DNA of 64,000 nt from Marinagarivorans cellulosilyticus (GCF_021655555.1 NZ_AP023086.1:4990685-5054684), one strand, 5' to 3'. Shown: positions 54,849-63,492, counted from the first letter of the stretch. Numbers and translations: made by a program. Notes: generated by a model not told the origin, from the letters alone.

Positions 54849-55961
54849 TTACGCCTTTATCTTACCCAATAATTTCTTCACTGGTGCGGCAAGGCCAACA
54901 CTGGCCGGTTGGCTTGGGTTATACCAAAGCTCGGCGCGTTGCTCTAGCGGCGCAGTGTAAGTAGCCGCGGCCTCTTGAACAAGGTTTAGCGGCTTTAGGC
55001 TTTGTGCAACAGGGGTAATATCCAGATGATAATGGCTAAAGGTGTGGCGCACAGTGGGGTGAACTACGGCCGCCCCCTGCAGCTTCGCCTTCGGCCAGCG
55101 CTGCTTAATGCGTTTGGGCAATGTGTCGATATCATCGAATTCCGGCAAACTCCAAAGCCCCCCCCAAATACCTGAACTTGGGCGCTCCTCTAGTAGCGTG
55201 AGGTTATCGCTTTGCAACAGCAACATATAGGTATGCTTTACAGGCAGTGTCTTTTTGGGCTTTTTACCAGGGTAACTGGCCCAGCTATTGTCTTTATAAG
55301 CTTGGCAGCTTGTCGCTAGTGGGCATTGGGTACATTTAGGTTTGCTGCGGGTGCAAATGGTTGCACCTAAATCCATCATCACTTGAGTGTATGCGCGGTT
55401 ATCTTGCTTGCTCGCCTTTTTTGGCGCCAGCGCTTCGGCTATGGCCCATAATGCATTCGCAGTGGCCGTTTGCCCCGGCCAGCCTTCAATCGCGTAATGT
55501 CGCGCCAGCACACGCTTCACATTACCATCCAAAATAGCCGCCGGCTTTTGGAAAGCCAAGCTGACTATGGCACCAGCTGTAGAGCGACCAATGCCCGGCA
55601 GTGTTGTTAGCTCATCCACAGTGCTGGGGAATTCGCCTGCAAAGTTTTGGCAAACGGCATTAGCGGCTTTGTGTAAATTGCGCGCCCGTGCGTAGTAGCC
55701 CAAGCCAGTCCACAAGTGCAATACGTGATCAATAGGTGCCGCCGCTAGCGCTTGCACATTCGGGTAGTGGCCAATAAAGCGCTCGAAATAAGGGATAACC
55801 GTATCAACCTGCGTTTGCTGTAACATTATTTCAGACAACCAAACTTTGTAAGGCGATATATCCTGCTGCCAAGGCAAATGCTTGCGGCCATTTACGGCAT
55901 ACCACGCCAACGCGCGGTTAACAAAACTTTTGGCTTGGGAGTGGTGAATGGCTATTGTCAT
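54849..55961 (-). CDS. mutY: Adenine DNA glycosylase MutY
   Basis: 370 residues from ATG 55961. The catalytic Glu lies in SEIMLQQTQVDTVIPYF, the helix-hairpin-helix in LTTLPGIGRSTAGAI, the catalytic Asp in AILDGNVKRVLAR, and the [4Fe-4S] cysteines in CTRSKPKCTQCPLATSC. The C-terminal Nudix-like domain (about 235-350) recognises 8-oxoG. It removes A mispaired with 8-oxoguanine. Confidence 0.95.
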   Translation of the reverse strand: MTIAIHHSQAKSFVNRALAWYAVNGRKHLPWQQDISPYKVWLSEIMLQQTQVDTVIPYFERFIGHYPNVQALAAAPIDHVLHLWTGLGYYARARNLHKAANAVCQNFAGEFPSTVDELTTLPGIGRSTAGAIVSLAFQKPAAILDGNVKRVLARHYAIEGWPGQTATANALWAIAEALAPKKASKQDNRAYTQVMMDLGATICTRSKPKCTQCPLATSCQAYKDNSWASYPGKKPKKTLPVKHTYMLLLQSDNLTLLEERPSSGIWGGLWSLPEFDDIDTLPKRIKQRWPKAKLQGAAVVHPTVRHTFSHYHLDITPVAQSLKPLNLVQEAAATYTAPLEQRAELWYNPSQPASVGLAAPVKKLLGKIKA

Positions 55962-56068
55962 AATTACAGCTGGCAGTGGCACAATACGTAAGGCAGGCTA
56001 TGGTAATGGTTCACACCCAAATAAGCACCCCGCTATCCGCTCGAGCAAGTAATTAATGGAATACCCTA

Positions 56069-56974
56069 GTGCGAACTAAAACATGGTATTTGCTAGGCCT
56101 ACTGGCGATGCTTCTGCTTCCCTTACTGGTTAAATTACCGGCTTACTCGCCAACGTGGCAAGCTTTAAACGATACCGCCCATTCGGTGCTTTTTTTACTG
56201 CTGTGTATAGGTTTTGCGGCATTTTATAAGCTGCCCGGCCAACACATAATTACAACTCGCAGCTGGCAGCTTTTGTGGGCCGCACTACTAAGCGGCGGTG
56301 TGGGCATTGAGGTGCTGCAGTCGTTTATCGGCCGATCTGCCAGCGTGTATGATGTTTTTTTGGATAGCATCGGCATTGGTGTTGGCTCACTACTGTACTG
56401 CGCCTGGCAGCAAAAGCGAGCATCGTTAGCCGCCATTGCCTGCGCATTAATGATGTTTGCCTTTATTAATCCATTGTGGGTCAGCTACCATTCGCACCTG
56501 CTCCACAAGCAGCTCCCTATAGTGTGTAACTTTGATGGCCCTTGCCCATGGGCGCTGGGGTTTAACCAAGGGCGCTTCAAAACACTCAAACCCCATATGC
56601 CAAAAAATTCACTGTGGCCTAACAACAACTCTGAATTTGGCCTCTTAAACTACCCTGCAGCGCCTTATCCTGGCATAGGTATACAAAATGCTTTTGCCAG
56701 CTGGGCAGGCTATAAAGAGCTATGCGCAGAACTCTATTGGCCCTATTTATTCGACAGCCAAATAGGCATCCATATTCACGATGCCAACTTCCCCCATAAA
56801 AGCGACAAATTCGACAGCACGGCAGCGCTAAAACCCGGCGCAAACACCGTATGTATTTCTTTAGAGGTTGTGGCAAAAAACGTTGATTTAACAGCCGCTA
56901 AAACACTCATTTACTACAAACCAGCGCCCAAAGATGCTGGCGAGCTGTATTTGGATAATATTCGGCTACGGTAA
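56069..56974 (+). CDS. VanZ-like membrane protein with extracytoplasmic C-terminal domain
   Basis: 301 residues, GTG start. The N-terminal ~125 residues hold four helices of the VanZ type (LNDTAHSVLFLLLCIGFAAF, VGIEVLQSFIGRSASVYDVF). The C-terminal ~170 residues form a beta-rich domain ending YLDNIRLR, which resembles carbohydrate-binding beta-sandwiches. This fusion is unusual; VanZ proteins are normally small. It may couple a surface ligand to a membrane process. The function is unknown. Confidence 0.68.
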   Translation: MRTKTWYLLGLLAMLLLPLLVKLPAYSPTWQALNDTAHSVLFLLLCIGFAAFYKLPGQHIITTRSWQLLWAALLSGGVGIEVLQSFIGRSASVYDVFLDSIGIGVGSLLYCAWQQKRASLAAIACALMMFAFINPLWVSYHSHLLHKQLPIVCNFDGPCPWALGFNQGRFKTLKPHMPKNSLWPNNNSEFGLLNYPAAPYPGIGIQNAFASWAGYKELCAELYWPYLFDSQIGIHIHDANFPHKSDKFDSTAALKPGANTVCISLEVVAKNVDLTAAKTLIYYKPAPKDAGELYLDNIRLR

Positions 56975-57109
56975 TGGCAACTGTAAAATCACGTTAAATA
57001 TGATGCTCTAGAATTGAATAAGCCAACAGTAGCGTGCCACTATGGTGCCATACATTGCGCACATTCGTGCGCTGCTAAATTAATTTCTAAAATATAGGTA
57101 TTACACAAC

Positions 57110-57490
57110 ATGAATATTACTGTTAAAAATTCTGTCCTTTCGCTCAGCATCGCGGCTGTATTTACCATCTGTACCGGCTGCTCCAAACAAGAAGCACCAG
57201 AAGATAATAGAATGTTAGATAACGTGAGCGAAACAACACAGCAAACTTTAGATAACATTAAAGAGAGCTCAACCGAGGTTGTCGAAGCAGCAAAAGAAAG
57301 CCTTGATGAAGGCATAGATAAAACAAAAAAAGTTGCTAGCGATATTAAAAATAAAACCGAAGCGGGCATCGAAAGCGCAAAAGAGGCCGCAAGTGATGTA
57401 GCCGATGCAACACAAGAGGGCTATGAAGATACAACAGATAAAGCCGAAGAACTTAAGGAAGACGGCAAGGCGCTGTTAAACAAATTCTAA
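57110..57490 (+). CDS. Small amphipathic lipoprotein (LEA/apolipoprotein-like repeats)
   Basis: 126 residues. The signal peptide ends in the lipobox CTGC (Cys 24). The mature part is one long amphipathic helix with degenerate 11-residue periodicity (TTQQTLDNIKESSTEVV, DIKNKTEAGIESAKEAASD). Such repeats resemble LEA group 3 or apolipoprotein helices, which coat membranes or protect against desiccation. The role is inferred only from composition. Confidence 0.65.
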   Translation: MNITVKNSVLSLSIAAVFTICTGCSKQEAPEDNRMLDNVSETTQQTLDNIKESSTEVVEAAKESLDEGIDKTKKVASDIKNKTEAGIESAKEAASDVADATQEGYEDTTDKAEELKEDGKALLNKF

Positions 57491-57735
57491 GCCCAAAAAA
57501 GTACAGCAATAGCGCACATCCAGTTACACCCAGCTAAAGTGGGGAGTGCGCTAAGCCGCTACTACCGAAGCACCTCGGTTAAAAAATAAAAGCAGCACAA
57601 TAGTGCAGGCATCAATAAATAGCCTAAGCCTTGCACCCTTTGTGAACGTAAAGCAAAGTGATATTTCGCTAGCCTTCTGTAATGGGGTTCATTAAACTTC
57701 TGTTTATTAAGGCATTAATGCAATTCAGTAGAATC

Positions 57736-57751
57736 TGGTACGCATACTGCT
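57736..57751 (+). promoter_or_regulatory. Sigma-54 promoter ahead of the guanidine operon
   Basis: TGGTACGCATACTGCT matches the TGGCACG-N4-TTGCW consensus at 10 of 12 fixed positions, with GG and GC ten bases apart as required. Transcription would start near 57761, about 50 bp before the riboswitch. Upstream, TTGCACC at 57631-57637 resembles one NtrC half-site. Nitrogen control of a nitrogen-scavenging operon makes sense. The rest of the 57491-57735 stretch shows no other feature. Confidence 0.6.
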
Positions 57752-57805
57752 TTAGTTCTGTTATTCGTACCCTTGTATCTCAAAGTCGAATACAACAATT
57801 TGAAT

Positions 57806-57905
57806 CAATAGAGCGCTAGGGTTCCGGCTGCTATGGCAGCGCTGGTCCGAGAGCACTCAACCTTGAAGTTTAAGGTTACACGGCGGGATAAAAGCCCGGG
57901 AGAAC
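57806..57905 (+). ncRNA. Guanidine-I (ykkC) riboswitch
   Basis: The conserved blocks are all present in order: CTAGGGTTCCG (57816-57826), CTGGTCCGAGAG (57842-57853), and ACACGGCGGG followed by ATAAAAGCCCGGGAGA (57878-57903). The class binds free guanidinium and turns on transport or degradation genes. It lies about 65 bp ahead of the start of the transporter binding-protein gene. No U-run terminator is visible, so control could be at translation or use a less obvious structure. Confidence 0.92.
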
Positions 57906-58872
57906 CAGATGGCGATATTGCCAGGGTACTCCATGTCCAAGTGTAAACTAAAACTGAAAGGTGTCCACCATGAAACGATTATCCCTCCTGCTTTTTGTTC
58001 TACTTTTTTCGAGTAATACCTTTGCTGCCGATAAATTTAAAATCTGCTGGTCCATCTATGTAGGCTGGATGCCGTGGGCCTATGGCGCCGAGACTGGCAT
58101 TGTTAAAAAGTGGGCCGATAAATACGACATCGAAATTGATGTGGTGCAAATTAATGACTACGTCGAATCCATTAACCAATACACCACCGGCGGTTTTGAT
58201 GCCTGCACCATGACCAATATGGATGCGCTAACTATTCCTGCAGCTGGCGGCGTGGATAGCACGGCACTGGTTGTTGGCGACTTTTCCAACGGCAACGATG
58301 GTGTCGTGTTAAAAGGTAAAACCAAACTTAAGGAAATAAAAGGCCAAACGGTCAATTTGGTAGAACTTAGCGTGTCCCATTACTTGCTCGCCCGCGCATT
58401 AGATACTGTAGGTATGAGTGAAGCAGACATTAAAGTGATGAACACCTCCGATGCCGATATGGTAGCGGTTTACGGCACCAAAGATGTCACGGCTGTATCC
58501 ACCTGGAACCCACTACTCAGCGAAATAACCAGCATGCCTAAAAGCACTAAGGTTTTCGATTCGTCACAAATTCCCGGTGAAATTATTGACTTATTAGTGG
58601 TGAATACCAAAACGCTAAAAGCCAACCCTAAATTGGGTAAAGCTTTAGTCGGTGCTTGGTACGAAATTATGGGCTTAATGGCCGCCGACGATAAAAGTGG
58701 TATTGCTGCGCGCACCTACATGGCACAAGCTTCTGGCACCGACTTAGCCGGTTACGATGCGCAGCTTGCCAGCACCAAAATGTTTTACACCCCCGAGCAA
58801 GCACTGGAGTTAACTAACAGCAAAGCCTTACTTAATACCATGAAAAGCGTGGCAGAATTTTCGTTCGATCAC

Positions 58873-58882
58873 GGGTTGCTAG
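58873..58882. repeat. Target-site duplication, left copy (right copy 60063-60072)
   Basis: GGGTTGCTAG is present on both sides of the insertion sequence, a perfect 10-bp direct repeat. This length fits the ISAs1 family. Identity of the copies indicates a recent insertion. Confidence 0.93.
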
Positions 58883-60062
58883 CAGGGCCCCCTAGTAATA
58901 ATCAACCGCATTGTCTAAGATTTGCTCGTTTTTATAACCTTTAGCGAGAATTGAGTGACCTTAGACGAATGTACGGCTCATATTACTGATCCGAGACAAG
59001 ATAAAAACAAGAAATACGCGTTATCGAGCCTCCTGCTGATCATATTTTCCTCAACCATCAGTGGATATGACACCCCAGAAGCTATGGTTGAATTTGCCAA
59101 GCTAAAGCATGAATGGCTCCAGCGTTTTGTCACTTTAGACTCAATACCTTGTGTTGAAACGCTACGTTTTTTCATTTGCTCAATAAATACAGAGGAGTTA
59201 ATAAAAGGCTTCGAAGCATTCATTCAAGAGGCAGGTGAAGGGGATATTATTTCGATTGACGGCAAGACTATGAGAGGTACAAGGCATAGCGCTCTAGATA
59301 CCATTCACATGGTAAGTGCTTGGTCAAAAAAACAAGGGGTAACGTTGACGGCGCTAAAAACTAAAGACAAATCAAATGAAATACAAACGATTCCTTTGGT
59401 GCTTGATCTAATCGATATTAACGGTGCCATTGTTACAACGGATGCAATGGGCTGCCAAGTAAAAATAGCCGATAAAATTCGCAGTGGGGGAGGCGATTAT
59501 GTACTTCAACTAAAAGACAACCAAAAGGCGTTACGTGCTGAGATAGAAGCGTATTACCACAAATTAAGACGCGAAGACTTTGCCAACACAACCCATGATA
59601 CCTATGAAGAAGTCGATAAAGGTCATGGTCGAATTGAGCAAAGAAAAACGCATCATGTAGAAATTAGCGGCTGGGTTAATTCAGCGAGAAAATGGTGTGA
59701 TGCTAATTCACTGATTCGTGTCGAACGCAATACAATAAAAGGCGAAAAAGAGTCATCAGAAGTTTCTTGGTATTTAAGCTCTTTGGCGGTTGACGCGCAA
59801 CGCGGCGCCGATGCAGTTCGAAGTCACTGGGGAGTTGAAAATAATTTACACTGGCAACTCGATGTTACCTTCAAAGAGGATGAATGTAGGCTCGCATCTG
59901 GAGCGGCGGCAATGGCTGTTATAAAAAGGTTTTGCATGAATTTGCTAAAGGTTAACGATACGAGTAAGCGCAGATTAAAACACCGAGTCATGGCCTCCGC
60001 TATTGATGATGACTATAGGGCAAAAATTCTACTGTCTGTCTAATTATTGCTAGGAGGCCCTG
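58883..60062 (+). mobile_element. ISAs1-family insertion sequence, complete (1180 bp)
   Basis: Terminal inverted repeats CAGGGCCCCCTAGTAATAAT (left) and the complement of ATTATTGCTAGGAGGCCCTG (right) match at 18 of 20 positions. The element contains a single transposase gene on the plus strand and is flanked by a 10-bp target duplication. All parts needed for mobility look intact. Confidence 0.95.
58955..60043 (+). CDS. ISAs1-family transposase (H-repeat type, DDE)
   Basis: 362 residues from a GTG start. N-terminal DUF4338-like/DDE_Tnp_1-associated segment (YALSSLLLIIFSSTISGYDT) is followed by the catalytic core: Asp 102 in ISIDGKTMRGTRHS, Asp 163 in VTTDAMGCQ, and the Glu in WGVENNLHWQLDVTFKEDEC. 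The length is full for the family and no frameshift is visible, so it is probably active. It points the same way as the interrupted operon. Confidence 0.95.
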   Translation: MTLDECTAHITDPRQDKNKKYALSSLLLIIFSSTISGYDTPEAMVEFAKLKHEWLQRFVTLDSIPCVETLRFFICSINTEELIKGFEAFIQEAGEGDIISIDGKTMRGTRHSALDTIHMVSAWSKKQGVTLTALKTKDKSNEIQTIPLVLDLIDINGAIVTTDAMGCQVKIADKIRSGGGDYVLQLKDNQKALRAEIEAYYHKLRREDFANTTHDTYEEVDKGHGRIEQRKTHHVEISGWVNSARKWCDANSLIRVERNTIKGEKESSEVSWYLSSLAVDAQRGADAVRSHWGVENNLHWQLDVTFKEDECRLASGAAAMAVIKRFCMNLLKVNDTSKRRLKHRVMASAIDDDYRAKILLSV

Positions 60063-60262
60063 GGGTTGCTAGGCGATGGCGCACCGGATGCTGGCTTTAT
60101 TGGTATTGAAATGCCTGCAGGCACTTACGGCAGTAAGAGCAATGTGAAATTCCGCTTTGATCCTACGTACATGCAAATGGCTGCTGACGGCACCTTGTAA
60201 ACCACGCCGCCCCACACGCATTGTGCGGGGCACCGTTTTAAACGGCGATGTAGGATTTACCC

Positions 60263-61075
60263 GTGAAAAAACTTATTAATTACTCCCCAAAACGCGGCAA
60301 CGGTTTTTTGCTGGGCTTGCTTCCATTTGTTTTGCTGCTCGCAGTTTATTTAATTAATTCTGAACTGCGCTTGGCCGAAAACCCTGACGACAAATTGCTG
60401 CCGGCCTTTAGCCAAATGGCCGACTCCATGCACCGCTTAGCGTTTGAGCCCAGCAAGCGCAGTGGCGATTACCCTTTTTGGAGCGATACATTAAGCAGCT
60501 TAACGCGCCTAGGTATGGGCGTTGCTATCGCCGCATTATTGGGTTTAACAATGGGCGTGCTAACCGGTGCGCTGCCAGTAATTGGCGCGAGTTTTTCGCC
60601 ATTATTAACGGTGATATCGCTGGTGCCGCCGTTAGCTTTGCTGCCTATCTTATTTATTGTATTTGGCCTTGGCGAAGTGTCTAAGGTGGCCTTAATCGCC
60701 ATTGGCATTACGCCGTTTATTGCCCGCGATATGGAGCGGCGCACGCGCGAAATTCCTCACGAACAATTAGTTAAAGCGCAAACCTTGGGTGCCAATACCA
60801 GCCAAATTTTAGTGCGTGTCTTACTGCCGCAGGTGATGCCGAAATTGATTGATTCGGTGCGTTTATCGCTGGGGGCTGGCTGGCTGTTTTTAATTGCCGC
60901 CGAGGCCATCGCTGCTACCGATGGTTTGGGTTATCGCATCTTTTTGGTTCGGCGTTATATGTCGATGGATGTGATATTGCCCTACGTCGCTTGGATTACC
61001 TTGCTCGCGTTTTTATTTGATATTGCGCTAGCCAAACTTAACGACCGACTGTTCCCTTGGCATAAAGAGGTATAA
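60263..61075 (+). CDS. ABC transporter permease (guanidine/urea-associated)
   Basis: 270 residues, GTG start with AGGA eight bases upstream. About six membrane helices with the EAA loop of binding-protein-dependent permeases (LVKAQTLGANTSQILVRVLL). Related to NitT/TauT-type permeases found in urea-carboxylase-associated operons. It follows the interrupted binding protein gene and precedes the ATPase by 3 bp. Without the binding protein it is unlikely to import. Confidence 0.9.
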   Translation: MKKLINYSPKRGNGFLLGLLPFVLLLAVYLINSELRLAENPDDKLLPAFSQMADSMHRLAFEPSKRSGDYPFWSDTLSSLTRLGMGVAIAALLGLTMGVLTGALPVIGASFSPLLTVISLVPPLALLPILFIVFGLGEVSKVALIAIGITPFIARDMERRTREIPHEQLVKAQTLGANTSQILVRVLLPQVMPKLIDSVRLSLGAGWLFLIAAEAIAATDGLGYRIFLVRRYMSMDVILPYVAWITLLAFLFDIALAKLNDRLFPWHKEV

Positions 61076-61078
61076 GTG

Positions 61079-61870
61079 ATGATTGAAGCCAAGAATATTT
61101 GGAAAAGTTACGGCGACGCGGTGATTTTAGAAGGCATTAATATCACCGTACAAGAAGGCGAATTTGTAACCTTAGTGGGCACGTCAGGCTGCGGTAAAAG
61201 TACCTTTTTAAAAATGCTACTCGGTACCGAATCCATTAGTAAGGGCAGCCTATTATTAGATGGCAAACCCATTCCCAGCGAACCCGGCGCCGACCGCGGT
61301 ATTGTGTTCCAACAATATTCTGTATTCCCACACATGACAGTGCTGGATAATGTCATTGCCGCCAAAGGCTTTTTAAAGCGCTCGCTCACCGGCTACCTAT
61401 TCGGCAAAGAAGCCAAGGCCGCCCGCGCCGAAGCCACCACCATGCTAGAGGAAGTTGGCTTAAGCCACGCCCTTAAGCGCTACCCGCACGAACTTTCTGG
61501 TGGGATGAAACAACGCCTCGCCATAGCCCAAGCGCTTATCGCCAAACCGCGCATATTGTTATTGGACGAACCCTTCGGCGCACTCGACCCCGGTATTCGC
61601 GCCGATATGCACAAGCTAGTACTTAAGCTGTGGCGCGAATACAAACTCACCGTGTTTATGGTGACGCACGACCTGAAAGAAGGGTTTTACCTCGGCACGC
61701 GGCTATGGGTATTCGACAAACTGCGCATCGACGAACAAGCCCCCAACGCCTACGGCGCCACCATTACCTACGATTTATCGGTTGGCGAAATGGCCTCTGA
61801 TCTTTACCAAGAAATTAACGACAAAGTGGGGCAAGACGAACAAGAACCCCCAACGGAGACCTCTGCATGA
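61079..61870 (+). CDS. ABC transporter ATP-binding protein (guanidine/urea-associated)
   Basis: 263 residues from ATG 61079 (GTG at 61076 is an alternative). Walker A GTSGCGKST, signature LSGGMKQRLAIAQAL, Walker B ILLLDEPFGALDP and the switch His in VMVTHD are intact. A C-terminal tail of about 45 residues is charged. Its stop overlaps the next gene by four bases (ATGA). Confidence 0.93.
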   Translation: MIEAKNIWKSYGDAVILEGINITVQEGEFVTLVGTSGCGKSTFLKMLLGTESISKGSLLLDGKPIPSEPGADRGIVFQQYSVFPHMTVLDNVIAAKGFLKRSLTGYLFGKEAKAARAEATTMLEEVGLSHALKRYPHELSGGMKQRLAIAQALIAKPRILLLDEPFGALDPGIRADMHKLVLKLWREYKLTVFMVTHDLKEGFYLGTRLWVFDKLRIDEQAPNAYGATITYDLSVGEMASDLYQEINDKVGQDEQEPPTETSA

Positions 61871-62604
61871 CGCCTTACACTACAACGCTGCAAAGCGGCG
61901 GCCATTGGTCGCTGCGCGTGCGGCGCGGTTTGCAAATGACACTCACCGACATATCCGGCAACGGCAACCTCGGTATGCTGTTTTACAACCCCGAAAACCT
62001 GCTAGAACGTTACAACGCCCCCGACACGTTAAAGTGCCAGCACACCTTTAAGCTGACACAAGGCCATTGCTTATATTCCGATATGGGGCGCATTTTCGCC
62101 TCGATTACTGGCGATACAGTTGGCTGGCACGAAACCGTATGCGGCAACAGTCACGCCAGCCACATTAGCGAAAAGTGGGGCGCGCGCGACTATCAAAACG
62201 ACCGCAACCAATGGCATCAAAACGGTAACGATGCCTTTTTGGTAGAACTAGCCAAGTACGGCCTAGGCCGCGCCGACATGGCCGCCAACATTAACTTTTT
62301 TAGCAAAGTCACCAGCAACGAACAGGGTGATTTACGGCTTGCCGAAGGCAATAGCCCCGTCGGCAGCCAAATTACCCTGCGCTTTGAAATGGACACCCTC
62401 GTACTACTTCACAGCTGCCCTCACCCACTAAACACGGCAAGCCATTACCCGCGCCACGAAATCGGCATTGCATTAAGTACCGCCGCGCCGGTCACTAAAG
62501 ATGACGAGTGCAAAAATGCCTGCGCCGAAAACCAACGCGGTTTTGCTAATAACGCGCTCTATCACTTGGGCATAGATAGCTTAAGCATGGGGGCGTCACG
62601 ATGA
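61867..62604 (+). CDS. DUF1989 protein, urea-carboxylase-associated type 2 (carboxyguanidine deiminase subunit)
   Basis: 245 residues, the usual length of this subfamily. Conserved parts: GNLGMLFYNPENLLERYNAPDTLK, the metal-binding-type HETVCGNS and NINFFSKV. With its partner it forms carboxyguanidine deiminase (CgdAB), which converts carboxyguanidine to allophanate. The two genes overlap by four bases, so expression is coupled. Confidence 0.88.
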   Translation: MTPYTTTLQSGGHWSLRVRRGLQMTLTDISGNGNLGMLFYNPENLLERYNAPDTLKCQHTFKLTQGHCLYSDMGRIFASITGDTVGWHETVCGNSHASHISEKWGARDYQNDRNQWHQNGNDAFLVELAKYGLGRADMAANINFFSKVTSNEQGDLRLAEGNSPVGSQITLRFEMDTLVLLHSCPHPLNTASHYPRHEIGIALSTAAPVTKDDECKNACAENQRGFANNALYHLGIDSLSMGASR

Positions 62605-63242
62605 TTATCGCCAGCAAGCTTCAACCCGAAAACGCCATCGAACGCAAAACCGTCGCCGCTGGCGATTACAGCCTTAACTTAATTAAAGCTGGGCAAGTGG
62701 TGCGCATCGTGGATTTAGAAGGCAACCAAGCAGCCGATACCTTGTTCTACAACGCCAACAACCCCAGCGAACGCTACAGCGCTACCGATACCCTGCGCGA
62801 GCAAGGCAATTTATACCTTACCGCCGGCAGCCAACTGCGCTCTAACGATAACAACGTGATGCTAGAAATTGTGGCCGATACCTGCGGCCGCCACGACACC
62901 ATCGGCGGCGCCTGCGCGACGGAATCAAACACCGTGCGTTACGACCTCGAAAAACGCTGCATGCACGCCTGCCGCGATAGCTGGATGTTAGCCATCGCCG
63001 AGCACCCCGAATACGGCATAGCCAAGCGCGATATCAGCCACAACATTAATTTTTTTATGAACGTGCCCGTTACGCCCGAGGGCGGCTTAACGTTTGAAGA
63101 TGGCATTTCGGCCCCCGGCAAATACGTAGAGCTGCAAGCCAAAATGGATATTGTGATGCTGGTCTCCAACTGCCCTCAACTGAACAACCCCTGCAACGGC
63201 TACAACCCTACTGCGATTGAATGGTTGGCTTGGGATGCTTGA
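62601..63242 (+). CDS. DUF1989 protein, urea-carboxylase-associated type 1 (carboxyguanidine deiminase subunit)
   Basis: 213 residues. It shares the fold of its neighbour: LEGNQAADTLFYNANNPSER, RHDTIGGACATES and HNINFFMNVPV, with Cys in SNCPQLNNPCNGYNP. It is the second subunit of the deiminase. In known operons the guanidine carboxylase gene follows directly; here a 250-bp gap with a palindromic element intervenes. Confidence 0.9.
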   Translation: MIIASKLQPENAIERKTVAAGDYSLNLIKAGQVVRIVDLEGNQAADTLFYNANNPSERYSATDTLREQGNLYLTAGSQLRSNDNNVMLEIVADTCGRHDTIGGACATESNTVRYDLEKRCMHACRDSWMLAIAEHPEYGIAKRDISHNINFFMNVPVTPEGGLTFEDGISAPGKYVELQAKMDIVMLVSNCPQLNNPCNGYNPTAIEWLAWDA

Positions 63243-63281
63243 GCAAGCAAAAACTCAATAGAGTAACGCGGCTTGTGATTT

Positions 63282-63343
63282 CAGGACGTTGGAGGCATGG
63301 ATGCCGACATAGAGCGTACATGGATGTATTCACAGCGTGCCTG
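63282..63343. repeat. REP-like extragenic palindrome
   Basis: Two small hairpins of the same build, GGCAT-GG-ATGCC (63294-63305) and TACAT-GG-ATGTA (63317-63328), are held by an outer stem CAGGACG / CGTGCCTG. The layout suggests a three-way REP-type element. It sits in the 250-bp gap between the deiminase and carboxylase genes and holds no gene. Confidence 0.55.
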
Positions 63344-63492
63344 AAATTACAGGCCGCATTGCTCAGCTCCAATGTCCAGCACACTTGCAAACTGACTCAA
63401 CAATATTGATCACAATAAAATGAACAACCCCGCGCGGTGGACGGCCACCTTCAATAGCGCGCCAACTGGGACGACCCAGCGAAGGTTTGAAC

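Larger units (their letters stand above)
57970..60200 (+). pseudogene. Guanidine/urea-type ABC transporter substrate-binding protein, split by an IS
   Basis: ATG 57970 has AAAGG eight bases upstream. The signal peptide (ending TFAA) leads into a NitT/TauT-like binding fold (FKICWSIYVGWMPWAYGAE). The reading frame is intact to 58882, is interrupted by the insertion sequence, and resumes at 60073 with GDGAPDAGFIGIEMPAGTYG to a stop at 60200. Joining the two parts restores 346 residues without a frame change. As it stands, residues 1-304 plus about 20 foreign residues are made, and the last 42 are lost. The missing tail likely forms part of the second lobe, so import should fail. Confidence 0.92.

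Noticed and set aside
57961..58944. A 327-residue intact binding protein
   Set aside because: The last ~20 codons come from the insertion sequence, and the real C-terminus is found beyond it in frame; it is a truncated product.
63221..63409. Small plus-strand gene after the deiminase
   Set aside because: It is formed by the REP-like palindrome and the end of the previous gene; composition and lack of a ribosome site argue against it.
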